Both the position numbers and the translations under genes were made by a program. This document shows positions 6,001 through 12,627 of a DNA stretch of 13,072 bases, piece after piece. Each line of letters starts with the position of its first letter. Within the stretch, counting starts at the first letter, position 1. The notes under the pieces were generated by a model. It was not told the origin of the DNA, did no database searches, and saw nothing but the letters and a program-made list of their open reading frames with translations. The DNA is taken from positions 1 through 13,072 of the forward strand of contig CAZKYX010000029.1 of assembly GCA_964557125.1 (NCBI GenBank). The letters run 5' to 3'. Origin of the DNA: CAZKYX01 sp964557125. GTDB taxonomy: Bacteria; Patescibacteriota; Microgenomatia; Levybacterales; GWA1-39-11.

Positions 6001-6452
6001 TTTGTTATAAGTTTTGAAGACGAAAATTTTTTATTTCTCGTCATTACCTCTACGACTTTCCCCCCAACAAGTTCTGCTTGCCGTTTTTTTATTTCAGTGA
6101 GAGGATCCCCTTTCGTAATTGCAATTATATCAGGCTCAAGCTCTTTTACAACATTTATATAAGTTTGATTATTTGCACTGTCCGGTACGGGAACAATCAC
6201 ATCAATAAAAGACAATCTAGAAAGTGCTTTTTCTCTTTGCGAATATCCATGAATGGGTCTATTTGCACCTTTATTTTTTTTGATCCTTGCATCACTTTCC
6301 AGAAGAATTACAAGTATGTCGCCTTCGTTTTTTGCTTTCTGCAAGAATTCTATATGTCCATCGTGCAAAATGTCAAAACAACCACCGCTCAATACAACCT
6401 TCTTGTTTTCTGACTTAATACTTCCAATATTTTCGCTTTTGACCACTTTCAT
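5997..6452 (-). CDS. HxGH-motif nucleotidylyltransferase (RfaE-C/TagD-like)
   Basis: A 151-aa cytidylyltransferase-like protein that joins a nucleotide to a phosphorylated small molecule. The nucleotide-binding signature is VVLSGGCFDILHDGHIEFLQ (19-38), with His30 and His33 of HxGH. It is followed by SDARIKKNKGANRPI, which matches the corresponding segment of the heptose-1-phosphate adenylyltransferase domain (RfaE C-terminal domain), and by the C-terminal SSSKLI, equivalent to the ISTTxI motif. Substrates in this family include heptose-1-phosphate, glycerol-3-phosphate and pantetheine phosphate; sequence alone does not decide between them. Placement between ddl and DUF192 favours a role in surface-polymer precursor synthesis. 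It starts inside the ddl stop (4-nt overlap, 6449-6452). The N-terminus holds a small duplicated KSEN motif. Confidence 0.85.
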   Translation of the reverse strand: MKVVKSENIGSIKSENKKVVLSGGCFDILHDGHIEFLQKAKNEGDILVILLESDARIKKNKGANRPIHGYSQREKALSRLSFIDVIVPVPDSANNQTYINVVKELEPDIIAITKGDPLTEIKKRQAELVGGKVVEVMTRNKKFSSSKLITK

Positions 6453-7441
6453 AAACTATTTTGTATTAGAAAATCGAGAAGTGATGAAAAAGGAATGCCG
6501 GCAGCTTCTGCCTCTTGCGGTATGAGTGATGTGTCAGTCATACCAGGAAGGGTATTAGTTTCGAGATAATAAACCATCTTACCTTTTACAATAAAATCTG
6601 ATCTTGAGTAAGTTTTGCACCCTAATATAATATGTAGCTTGGTCGCAATTTCTGAGATAATATTCGCTGTTTTAGTATCAATATTTTTAGGCGGAGTGAT
6701 TTCAAGAGAACCACCTCTGGAGTATTTGGAGGAATAGTCAAATAACACACTCTTATTTGGGTGAATTTCAATCGGAGGTAGAAGGGTAAATTTCCCTTGC
6801 TTGTTTTGTAGTGCGCCACAACTTACTTCCAATCCATAAATGTACTCTTGCACAAGAATTTGTGTAGTATGAAACTTTGTTATTAAATTAAGTGCTTCCT
6901 TTTTTAATTCTTCTCGACTATTAATAATAGAAAGGCCAACGCTCGAGCCTAAATTATTCGGTTTTAGAATTGCTGGAAAAGTAACATCAAATTCAGAATC
7001 GAGCTCTGAGGGGATATTGAGAAATACAGAATTTGGAATTTTTATATTGATGGAGTTTGCAAGTATCATACTACGCATTTTATCTGTGCACAGTGCGCTT
7101 GCTTCTTCATTTGAACCAGAATATGGAATCCCTTCAAATTCTAGGAGTGCCTGTAATTTTCCATCTTCTCCAAATTCCCCATGCATACCAGCCAGAAAAG
7201 CTAGATATCCTTCTTTCTTAATTTGTTTGAGAATAGTTAAAAGTGGTGTATTTGTCTTATCGTTTTCAAAATCAAGATTGCCATTTTTAATAAGTTTTGC
7301 ATGCAAATCTTTTGTAATAAAACAAATTGCAATATTATACGCATTTTTGTCGAGATGTTTGTAGATTGCTTTTGCACTAGAGAGTGATATCTCATATTCT
7401 GAGGATGGACCTCCACAAAAAATTGCTATTTTTTTCTTCAT
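6449..7441 (-). CDS. ddl: D-alanine--D-alanine ligase
   Basis: Cytoplasmic ATP-grasp enzyme that joins two D-alanines for the peptidoglycan stem peptide. The 330-aa protein shows the full pattern: IFCGGPSSEYEISLSS with Glu15 (7-22), HGEFGEDGKLQALLE (87-101), the ATP-grasp LKPNNLGSSVGLSI (159-172) with Ser166, VQEYIYGLEVSCGAL (197-211), the omega loop FDYSSKYSRGGS with Tyr240, and YLETNTLPGMTDTSLIP (292-308) with metal ligands Asp282, Glu294 and Asn296. The Ser/Tyr pair equivalent to Ser150/Tyr216 of E. coli DdlB is intact, indicating D-Ala-D-Ala rather than D-Ala-D-lactate synthesis. It begins 24 bp after the vanW stop and overlaps the next gene by 4 nt. No Shine-Dalgarno site precedes it. 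Confidence 0.97.
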   Translation of the reverse strand: MKKKIAIFCGGPSSEYEISLSSAKAIYKHLDKNAYNIAICFITKDLHAKLIKNGNLDFENDKTNTPLLTILKQIKKEGYLAFLAGMHGEFGEDGKLQALLEFEGIPYSGSNEEASALCTDKMRSMILANSINIKIPNSVFLNIPSELDSEFDVTFPAILKPNNLGSSVGLSIINSREELKKEALNLITKFHTTQILVQEYIYGLEVSCGALQNKQGKFTLLPPIEIHPNKSVLFDYSSKYSRGGSLEITPPKNIDTKTANIISEIATKLHIILGCKTYSRSDFIVKGKMVYYLETNTLPGMTDTSLIPQEAEAAGIPFSSLLDFLIQNSL

Positions 7442-7465
7442 ATATTTGGCAGAATATGACTGGGG

Positions 7466-8902
7466 TTAACTTTCCTTTGTCCCAACAAGAAAAACAGCTC
7501 GCCAAGGAGCGTAACGGGAGACAAATTTTTCATCAATAATTATTTTTCCTTCCTTTTTTACGGTTCTATTAAATACAACTGTCGCACCGGCTGCAGCAAA
7601 GTCGATCTGATTGGTAACTCCTTTTGGAAGTGTCGGGTCATCTTGATATACGGGTTCTGGAGGTGGTGAATAACCCGTTGTAATGGGAGTTGTTAGTGTT
7701 ACCTCTCTACCATCTTTTTTCCCATAAAGAACATAACTCAATGCTCTGTCTTCCTCATTGATATAGGATTGGATAAGAATATAGTTACCGGTATCGTTTT
7801 TGAATTTCAGATCAACTGATGGATAGAATACAGTTGCATCAATTCCCGGAGGAGAGTCTTCCTCATAATACCCAACCCTATAGGCATGTGCCCTTCTTTC
7901 GGTAATAGGAAGTCCAGCATTTAGGATTGCTCGAAACAGAGTGGTCGAAACTTGGCAAACTCCACCTCCATCTCCAAGAATTGTTTTTCCTCCTGAAATA
8001 ATATATGCCTGAGCATACCCTGTATATTTAGATACATCACCAAGATACTTTACAAACGAAAATTCTTCTCCTGGTTTCACGAGGATGCCATTTACTCTTG
8101 ATGCAGCAAGCGCTACGTTATGTACTCTATTTGGGATGGAGTGATGAAAGCGGGAGTTTCCAGTTCCAATTTCCTCAACAATTCCAAAGGAATTTGCTTC
8201 TTCAGTTGTTACGTCAGGTTCGGTGACGAGCAGAGGTATTTCCAATACAAAATTTTGTGCTCGTTCCTCTTTAATCATTACAGGAACTCTGTCTTCAATG
8301 AATTTTTTTACTTTATTCATATCCACATCCCGACCATTTTCTGATTGTTTGAATGCTGTTACCTTGTTGTCCTCAACATTAAATAACGCGTCAACAGGTG
8401 GAAGAAAAATATCCTTTTGAACAGGTGCAAGTAGTTGAATTAATTTTTCGTCGTGGTACGAATAAGAATTATGTATTACTGTTCCATTTAGATACGAATT
8501 AATAATAAGGAAGAAGTTGGCAAATATATTCGATGACTTCCCAAGATGGATTGCCTGTTCAGCCATGAGTTTTGAGTTATATCCAATTTGTAACGATTGC
8601 GCTGATATTGTTGCAGCTTTCTCGTTGTATGTAAAAACAAATGCACTATCCTTTATTTTTAAATTCTTTTCATCATAAATATTTTCAATTTGCTTTTGAG
8701 TCATTTCACCAACATAGGCATTTTCAATAAAAATACCTGGGATGGCCTTATCCTTGTATGTTGTTTGAAAATAGATAATAACAATAGATATAAGAGTAAG
8801 TGAAGCAATTGAAAATCCGACCAAGAACCAAAAAGGAGCTTTAGAATAGTGATGAGTTTTTTTAATCGCAGTTTTTAAATTATTTTTATTTAAACCTTTC
8901 AT
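7466..8902 (-). CDS. VanW family protein, membrane-anchored
   Basis: A 478-aa envelope protein. A basic N-terminus is followed by one membrane helix (about 23-45), so the bulk is outside the membrane. Residues about 55-230 resemble the YoaR-type putative peptidoglycan-binding region, with two halves and the SENGRDVD motif at 187-194. The VanW domain proper spans about 245-395: NRVHNVALAASRVNGILVKP (258-277), GEEFSF, and GDGGGVCQVSTTLFRAILNA (310-329) with the invariant Cys316, then RRAHAYRVGYY. A C-terminal beta-rich G5-like segment (about 400-475) ends the protein. VanW is an accessory protein of some vancomycin clusters, but similar proteins are common in organisms without them and its activity is not established. 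The adjacent ddl supports a cell-wall role. It appears to head the minus-strand envelope operon. Confidence 0.93.
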   Translation of the reverse strand: MKGLNKNNLKTAIKKTHHYSKAPFWFLVGFSIASLTLISIVIIYFQTTYKDKAIPGIFIENAYVGEMTQKQIENIYDEKNLKIKDSAFVFTYNEKAATISAQSLQIGYNSKLMAEQAIHLGKSSNIFANFFLIINSYLNGTVIHNSYSYHDEKLIQLLAPVQKDIFLPPVDALFNVEDNKVTAFKQSENGRDVDMNKVKKFIEDRVPVMIKEERAQNFVLEIPLLVTEPDVTTEEANSFGIVEEIGTGNSRFHHSIPNRVHNVALAASRVNGILVKPGEEFSFVKYLGDVSKYTGYAQAYIISGGKTILGDGGGVCQVSTTLFRAILNAGLPITERRAHAYRVGYYEEDSPPGIDATVFYPSVDLKFKNDTGNYILIQSYINEEDRALSYVLYGKKDGREVTLTTPITTGYSPPPEPVYQDDPTLPKGVTNQIDFAAAGATVVFNRTVKKEGKIIIDEKFVSRYAPWRAVFLVGTKES

Positions 8903-8969
8903 TTTTCAGTCTGAATGCATAGCATTTTTTATTTCAAGCTATTATACTATACTCATTATACTCAAAAAT
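8903..8969. promoter_or_regulatory. Divergent promoter region, vanW / solute-binding protein
   Basis: This 67-bp gap holds overlapping -10-like boxes for both directions. Plus strand: TATACT at 8943-8948, 8948-8953 and 8957-8962; the last ends 7 nt before the ATG at 8970, predicting a leaderless transcript. Minus strand: TATAAT at 8946-8941 and 8960-8955; the first predicts a leader of about 32 nt for vanW. No good -35 hexamer is visible for either side. A short hairpin (AATGC, ATA, GCATT at 8914-8926) followed by T residues on the plus strand lies in the vanW leader. Neither start has a Shine-Dalgarno site. Confidence 0.5.
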
Positions 8970-10361
8970 ATGGAGGGTAGCACTGTCCAAAATCCACAAG
9001 TTCCATTGCAACAAGCAGATCCGCATTACAATGCAGAGCCTGTAGGCTCTTCAGGGGTTATTAAAAAGATTTTACTCATTTTAGGGATTTTTATTGTAAT
9101 TGTAGTTATTATTTTACTTGGAATATTTTTTGTCTCGAAATTAAAAGGAAGCTCTGCTCCCCGTGAAGTTACGTTAACTTATTGGGGAGTGTGGGAAGAT
9201 GCGACGGTTATTCAGCCCATACTGGACGACTTCCACAAAGAACATCCAAACATTACGGTGAAATATGAAAAGCAAGACATAAAAGCACTAGGTAAATATA
9301 TTGATAGGTTGACTACAAGAATGAATAATGGTACCGGTCCTGACATTGTACGTTTCCATAGTAGTTGGGTCATCCAAATGAAGAACCTTTTGTTACCATT
9401 TCCACAGAGTGTCGTGAAAAATACCGGTCTTGAAACTGACTATTACAAAACAGTACAGAGCGATATGCAAAATAATGGTGCATATTACGGAATTCCATTG
9501 GGGGTTGATACCCTTGCGCTTTTTGTGAATACCGGACTTCTCGAAAAAAGTAATGTTTCACATCCGCTTGTATGGGAAGACTTAAGAAAAATTGCTGTTA
9601 GACTAACAACTGTTGAAGGAGGTCAAATAAAAAAAGCAGGAGTTGCTTTGGGAACGTACGAGAATATCGCTCATGCTTCAGATATAGTTTCACTTCTCTT
9701 CATGCAGAACGGTGCTGATGTGAATGACTTAAATGGAGCAAGTCAAACAAATTCAGTTGAAACGTTGGAATACTATACGTCTTATTCACAAGGGAATAAT
9801 AATGTATGGGATGCAACTCTGGATAATTCCAAGTTAGCCTTTGCAAAAGGTAATTTGGGAATGTACTTTGGGTATTCTTGGGATATATTTGATATCGATG
9901 CTAAGAAAGCGCCCGATTTAACGTATCAAATTGTAAAAGTCCCGAGTCTAATGGGGAGAAAAGAAACTGTTGCTAGTTACTGGGCTGAGGGGGTTTCGAG
10001 TAAAACCAAATATTCAAAAGAAGCATTCCAACTTATGGAATATTTATCAAAGCCTGAAACGCTGCAAAAACTATATACGCTCCAATCAAAAACCAGACTA
10101 TTTGGTTCCCTTTATCCCAGAAGATCTATGGCCCCTCTTTTAAAATCGAATTCTTTGGTGTATCCTTTCATTGAACAAGCTGATGATGCAAAATCTACCA
10201 TGTTTGCATCCGATACCTTTGATAATGCAATGAATGACGATTTGGAAATATACCTAGGCAACGCTATCAATTCGATTAACAATGACCATACATCTGCACA
10301 AAGCGCTGTTGAGACTCTTTCAAAAGGAGTAACTCAGATTAGATCACATTATGCAAGATAA
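8970..10361 (+). CDS. Extracellular solute-binding protein, family 1, membrane-anchored
   Basis: A 463-aa protein of the SBP_bac_1 type that normally captures sugars or oligosaccharides for ABC importers. A polar N-terminal tail of about 33 residues precedes one membrane helix (34-56); there is no lipobox, so anchoring is by an uncleaved helix. The binding fold then begins with EVTLTYWGVWEDATVIQPIL (66-85), DDFHKEHPNITVKYEKQD and NNGTGPDIVRFHSSW, and continues with YGIPLGVDTLALFVNTGLL and FAKGNLGMYFGYSWDI, all typical of the family. No permease or ATPase gene is nearby, so it may serve a distant transporter or act as an independent surface receptor. The ATG at 8970 is supported by a -10 box 7 nt upstream. 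The downstream gene overlaps its last 11 nt. Confidence 0.9.
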   Translation: MEGSTVQNPQVPLQQADPHYNAEPVGSSGVIKKILLILGIFIVIVVIILLGIFFVSKLKGSSAPREVTLTYWGVWEDATVIQPILDDFHKEHPNITVKYEKQDIKALGKYIDRLTTRMNNGTGPDIVRFHSSWVIQMKNLLLPFPQSVVKNTGLETDYYKTVQSDMQNNGAYYGIPLGVDTLALFVNTGLLEKSNVSHPLVWEDLRKIAVRLTTVEGGQIKKAGVALGTYENIAHASDIVSLLFMQNGADVNDLNGASQTNSVETLEYYTSYSQGNNNVWDATLDNSKLAFAKGNLGMYFGYSWDIFDIDAKKAPDLTYQIVKVPSLMGRKETVASYWAEGVSSKTKYSKEAFQLMEYLSKPETLQKLYTLQSKTRLFGSLYPRRSMAPLLKSNSLVYPFIEQADDAKSTMFASDTFDNAMNDDLEIYLGNAINSINNDHTSAQSAVETLSKGVTQIRSHYAR

Positions 10362-11286
10362 CGTTGAAAAAAATATTATTGCAACACTAGCCTATTTTGA
10401 CGTATTTTCTTACCCACTCACCCTTTCACAAATTTTAAAATATGTCCCTTCAAGATTCGAGGACATAAACGATTTAAAAGAATTACTTGAAGATATCCCA
10501 GTCATTAAAGAAAGTCAGGGATACTACTGTCTTATGGATAGGGAAGAAATTATTCAAAAAAGAAAGGATAGGGAGGAGATTAGTATTAAGAAGATGGTTA
10601 GGGCAGAAGTTGTAACCAAGTTGATTTCAGTCATTCCCTTCATTCAACTCATTGGAGTAAGTGGTAGTTTATCAATGAGAAACGCTGAACTAGCTGATGA
10701 TATAGATCTATTTATTGTTACTCAAAGTAACAGACTGTGGCTAACAAGGTTATTGGTAGTTTTAGCACTTATGCTAGCAGGACAAAAAAGAAAGAGAAAC
10801 GAGAAGGTTGCGCAAAATAAAATTTGTCCCAATATGTTTGTTGCAGATAACTCTCTTCAGTGTGTAAAAAGTGAGAGGACACTGTATATGGCACATGAAA
10901 TTGTACAGATGAAGGTTACCTATGACAAAAATGCAACTCACAACAGGTTGCTAGCAAGTAACAATTGGATTAGCAAATTCTTTCCGAATATTGTAATACC
11001 AAAATTATCGAGAAAGAAGAGTCAATATACTTCACGTATTTTAAGCATTTTAGAAAATGTTTTATACATTTTACAAAACGTGTATATGAAAAGACACAAA
11101 ACACTTGAAAAAGTTGGTAAGAAAATTGCTAAATTTCACCCTTTGGAAAAAGGAAAAATTATTACAGAATTATATGAATATCGACTTGATAATTATTTGG
11201 AAAAATATAATTATTTGAAATGGACGGGAAAAGAAGATGCCGCTTTCTATTTTAACACAGACAAACATAGCAGGATAATCAACTAG
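10351..11286 (+). CDS. Nucleotidyltransferase-like protein with N-terminal winged helix
   Basis: A 311-aa protein. Residues 1-65 look like a winged-helix domain (ATLAYFDVFSYPLTLSQILK). The Pol-beta-type nucleotidyltransferase signature is IGVSGSLSMRNAELADDIDL (101-120), containing the Gly-Ser and the Asp-x-Asp pair Asp117/Asp119, followed by FIVT. CPNMFVADNSL (159-169) and a helical AHEIVQMK (181-188) follow; the C-terminal part is basic and helical. Similar architectures recur in CPR genomes as unassigned nucleotidyltransferases; the substrate is unknown. A third catalytic carboxylate is not obvious. The start codon lies inside the end of the preceding gene (11-nt overlap, different frame), so translation is probably coupled. 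There is no Shine-Dalgarno site. Confidence 0.75.
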   Translation: MQDNVEKNIIATLAYFDVFSYPLTLSQILKYVPSRFEDINDLKELLEDIPVIKESQGYYCLMDREEIIQKRKDREEISIKKMVRAEVVTKLISVIPFIQLIGVSGSLSMRNAELADDIDLFIVTQSNRLWLTRLLVVLALMLAGQKRKRNEKVAQNKICPNMFVADNSLQCVKSERTLYMAHEIVQMKVTYDKNATHNRLLASNNWISKFFPNIVIPKLSRKKSQYTSRILSILENVLYILQNVYMKRHKTLEKVGKKIAKFHPLEKGKIITELYEYRLDNYLEKYNYLKWTGKEDAAFYFNTDKHSRIIN

Positions 11287-11347
11287 CAAGGTAATCCAAG
11301 GATTTGGGGCTAAAATAACAAAAAAATATCACTAAAACTCCAGGATA

Positions 11348-11376
11348 TTGACTTATTTTTATGTATTGTGTATAGT
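11348..11376 (+). promoter_or_regulatory. Strong sigma70-type promoter of greA
   Basis: TTGACT (11348-11353), an ideal 17-nt spacer, then TATAGT (11371-11376). The hexamers match consensus at 5 of 6 positions each. The predicted start is about 11382-11384, at the ATGATG of a tiny open frame. This is the best promoter in the window. The preceding 61 bp after the nucleotidyltransferase gene hold no clear terminator. Confidence 0.75.
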
Positions 11377-11460
11377 ACCCATGATGCTTTCTCTCTAATT
11401 CCCCACCGGTTATTTAGTGGGGTTTCTTGTATAAGAAATGTTGAGGAAAGCATTTAATGT
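11377..11460 (+). promoter_or_regulatory. Structured greA leader with terminator-like hairpin
   Basis: About 77 nt lie between the predicted transcription start and the greA ATG. The leader begins with a 5-codon frame ATGATG...TAA (11381-11398, peptide MMLSL). It is followed by the hairpin CCCCAC (11401-11406) / GTGGGG (11417-11422) with a 10-nt loop and a weak T-rich tail (TTTCTT). The 5' end ATGCTTTC (11384-11391) is exactly complementary to GAAAGCAT (11446-11453), which overlaps the purine-rich ribosome-binding segment GAGGAAAG. A stem closing around the hairpin could hide the binding site. It could act as an attenuator or translational switch, or simply as a stable leader. Confidence 0.5.
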
Positions 11461-11937
11461 ATGGACTACAAAAAACAAATATTTGTAACAAAACAGGGCT
11501 TTGAAGAGCTAAAAAAAGAGCTTGAAGATCTTGAGAAAGTAAAAAGACCTCAAGTACTTGAGAGGGTTTCTGCGGCTCGTGCAATGGGAGACCTTTCAGA
11601 AAATTCAGAGTACACTGCAGCACGTGAGGAGCTTAATCTTATTGATGGAAGGATTGAAGAGCTTGGGGATATCATTAAAAAAGCAGAGCTTATTGAAGAG
11701 AGTGCAGCTAAAAAAAGTAGCAAAAATGTACAATTGGGCTCTACAGTAACGGTTGCTGTAAATGGTAAAAAGGAAATTTTTAATTTAGTCGGTGAGTGGG
11801 AGGCAGATCCTCATGACAAAAAAATATCTCATGAATCTCCTCTTGGAAAAGCTCTCATCGGTAAAATGGTGGGAGAAAAAATAGAAGTAGAAGCACCTGC
11901 TGGAAAAATACACTATAATATAGTAGAAATAAATTAG
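11461..11937 (+). CDS. greA: Transcription elongation factor GreA
   Basis: GreA enters the RNA polymerase secondary channel and stimulates cleavage of backtracked RNA. The 158-aa protein has the usual size and order: an N-terminal coiled coil (about 1-78) beginning KKQIFVTKQGFEELKKEL, with the catalytic acidic tip in AARAMGDLSENSEYTAAREE (38-57), equivalent to GDLKENAEY of E. coli GreA. A C-terminal FKBP-like domain follows, with QLGSTVTV, the Gly/Glu-rich segment around 118-134, SPLGKALIGKMVGEKIEV and a final beta strand. The start at 11461 gives the standard N-terminus; the purine-rich GAGGAAAG lies 10 or more nt upstream, farther than ideal. It has its own promoter and leader and is followed by two hairpins. 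Confidence 0.97.
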   Translation: MDYKKQIFVTKQGFEELKKELEDLEKVKRPQVLERVSAARAMGDLSENSEYTAAREELNLIDGRIEELGDIIKKAELIEESAAKKSSKNVQLGSTVTVAVNGKKEIFNLVGEWEADPHDKKISHESPLGKALIGKMVGEKIEVEAPAGKIHYNIVEIN

Positions 11938-11938
11938 C

Positions 11939-11986
11939 ATGAATAATAAAGTGGTTAGAATTGCAAAGAAGTCAGCCTCCTCATAG
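11939..11986 (+). other. Possible 15-codon upstream ORF after greA
   Basis: ATG at 11939, one nt after the greA stop, opens a frame for MNNKVVRIAKKSASS ending at TAG 11984-11986 inside the first terminator-like hairpin. It could be translated by reinitiation from greA. Nothing shows that it is functional; chance occurrence is quite possible. Confidence 0.2.
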
Positions 11987-11998
11987 GGGTTTTCTTTG
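11964..11998 (+). terminator. First terminator-like hairpin after greA
   Basis: CAAAGAA (11964-11970) pairs with TTCTTTG (11992-11998). An inner 4-bp stem (11977-11980 with 11986-11989) closes a 5-nt loop. The 3' arm contains GGGGTTTTCTTT, closely matching the 3' arm of the first hairpin after the next gene. Confidence 0.45.
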
Positions 11999-12016
11999 TG
12001 TGTCATGACCAAGCAG

Positions 12017-12043
12017 AACCCCTCAAAACACGAGGGGTTTTTT
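12017..12043 (+). terminator. Rho-independent terminator upstream of the 144-aa gene
   Basis: AACCCCTC (12017-12024), a 7-nt loop, then GAGGGGTT (12032-12039) and further T residues to 12043. The 8-bp stem and T-tract are classical. It lies only 8 nt before the Shine-Dalgarno site of the next gene, leaving no room for a promoter between them. Confidence 0.85.
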
Positions 12044-12061
12044 CGTATTTAAGGAGAAATC

Positions 12062-12496
12062 ATGGAAAGAGAAAATTGTAATAGTGAACCTAAAAATGTA
12101 ATGAGCCCGTTAAGAATGATGGTTAGTCAAATCGTGCGTCAAACATACGAAGAAGGAAATCCTTTTCAGGAGTCTGGGGTGCATATAAAAGGGGAGATTG
12201 ATACGTTTATTAGTTGTCACAGGAGCATGCTGCCTCAATACTTGCCTGTTGGACCTAATTATCGTCTTAACTCTGAAACTGTAATGCTGGAAAGAGTTGA
12301 GAGTCAAAAAAAAGCAGTGGTATCCTCAACACTAGGTTGGTTTGAGTTGAAGCCTCAGCAGGTCATAAATTTGGTGAAAGATTTTGAGAAAGAACAACAG
12401 AAATTATATGAGGTGTGGTTTACGCATAGCGGAATAATACTGAATTCTATTGAGCGCAATTTAACTATTGATAAGACAAAGAAAACCTTTACTTAG
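12062..12496 (+). CDS. Hypothetical protein, 144 aa
   Basis: I do not recognise this protein. It is a predicted soluble protein without signal peptide or membrane helix. The N-terminal third includes MSPLRMMVSQIVRQTYEEGN. The middle contains two cysteines (Cys6 and Cys52) and the segment FISCHRSMLPQYLPVGPNYR. The rest is mostly helical, with KPQQVINLVKDFEKEQQKLY around 96-115. The start is set by a strong Shine-Dalgarno site, AAGGAG (12051-12056), 5 nt before the ATG, which is unusual among genes in this window. A complete terminator sits directly upstream, so expression may depend on read-through or attenuation. The final codons form the 5' arm of the following hairpin. Same-strand small gene 12628-12984 has a similar setting but no clear sequence similarity. 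Confidence 0.65.
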   Translation: MERENCNSEPKNVMSPLRMMVSQIVRQTYEEGNPFQESGVHIKGEIDTFISCHRSMLPQYLPVGPNYRLNSETVMLERVESQKKAVVSSTLGWFELKPQQVINLVKDFEKEQQKLYEVWFTHSGIILNSIERNLTIDKTKKTFT

Positions 12497-12509
12497 AGGG
12501 GTTTTCTTT
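12478..12509 (+). terminator. First terminator-like hairpin after the 144-aa gene
   Basis: AAAGAAAACC (12478-12487) is exactly complementary to GGTTTTCTTT (12500-12509) around a 12-nt loop that includes the stop codon of the gene. The stem is AT-rich. The 3' arm and flank GAGGGGTTTTCTTTT resembles the equivalent element at 11985-11998. Confidence 0.55.
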
Positions 12510-12532
12510 TGGCGAAAAGTATCTGCACACGG

Positions 12533-12555
12533 ACCCCTCAAAAGAGGGGTTTTTT
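12533..12555 (+). terminator. Rho-independent terminator between the two orphan genes
   Basis: ACCCCTC (12533-12539), loop AAAA, GAGGGGT (12544-12550) and TTTTT (12551-12555). The 5' arm plus loop (ACCCCTCAAAA) is identical to that of the terminator at 12017-12043. Confidence 0.88.
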
Positions 12556-12627
12556 GTGTCTGTAAGACAAGTGATGGCACGAGAGGCGAAGCATCAAGTG
12601 ACATATGGCGAAAGAAGGTGATATTTT
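12556..12627 (+). promoter_or_regulatory. Leader of the 118-aa gene, with short ORF and SD
   Basis: This 72-nt spacer has a small hairpin (TGTCT, GTA, AGACA) at its start and two CAAGTGA words. It has no convincing promoter hexamers. An ATG at 12574 opens a frame for MAREAKHQVTYGERR ending with TGA at 12619-12621. That stop lies within the strong Shine-Dalgarno sequence AGAAGGTGAT preceding the ATG at 12628, an arrangement suited to translational coupling. It may equally be coincidental. Confidence 0.35.

Noticed and set aside
6449..8902. Vancomycin-resistance cluster
   Set aside because: Ddl has the D-Ala-D-Ala residue pattern (Ser166, Tyr240) and no vanH, vanX or two-component genes are present. 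VanW proteins are widespread outside resistance clusters.
12556..12627. Known riboswitch class or tRNA in the leader of the 118-aa gene
   Set aside because: Short hairpins and repeated GGCGAA and CAAGTGA words are visible, but no tRNA cloverleaf and no riboswitch consensus I know fits.
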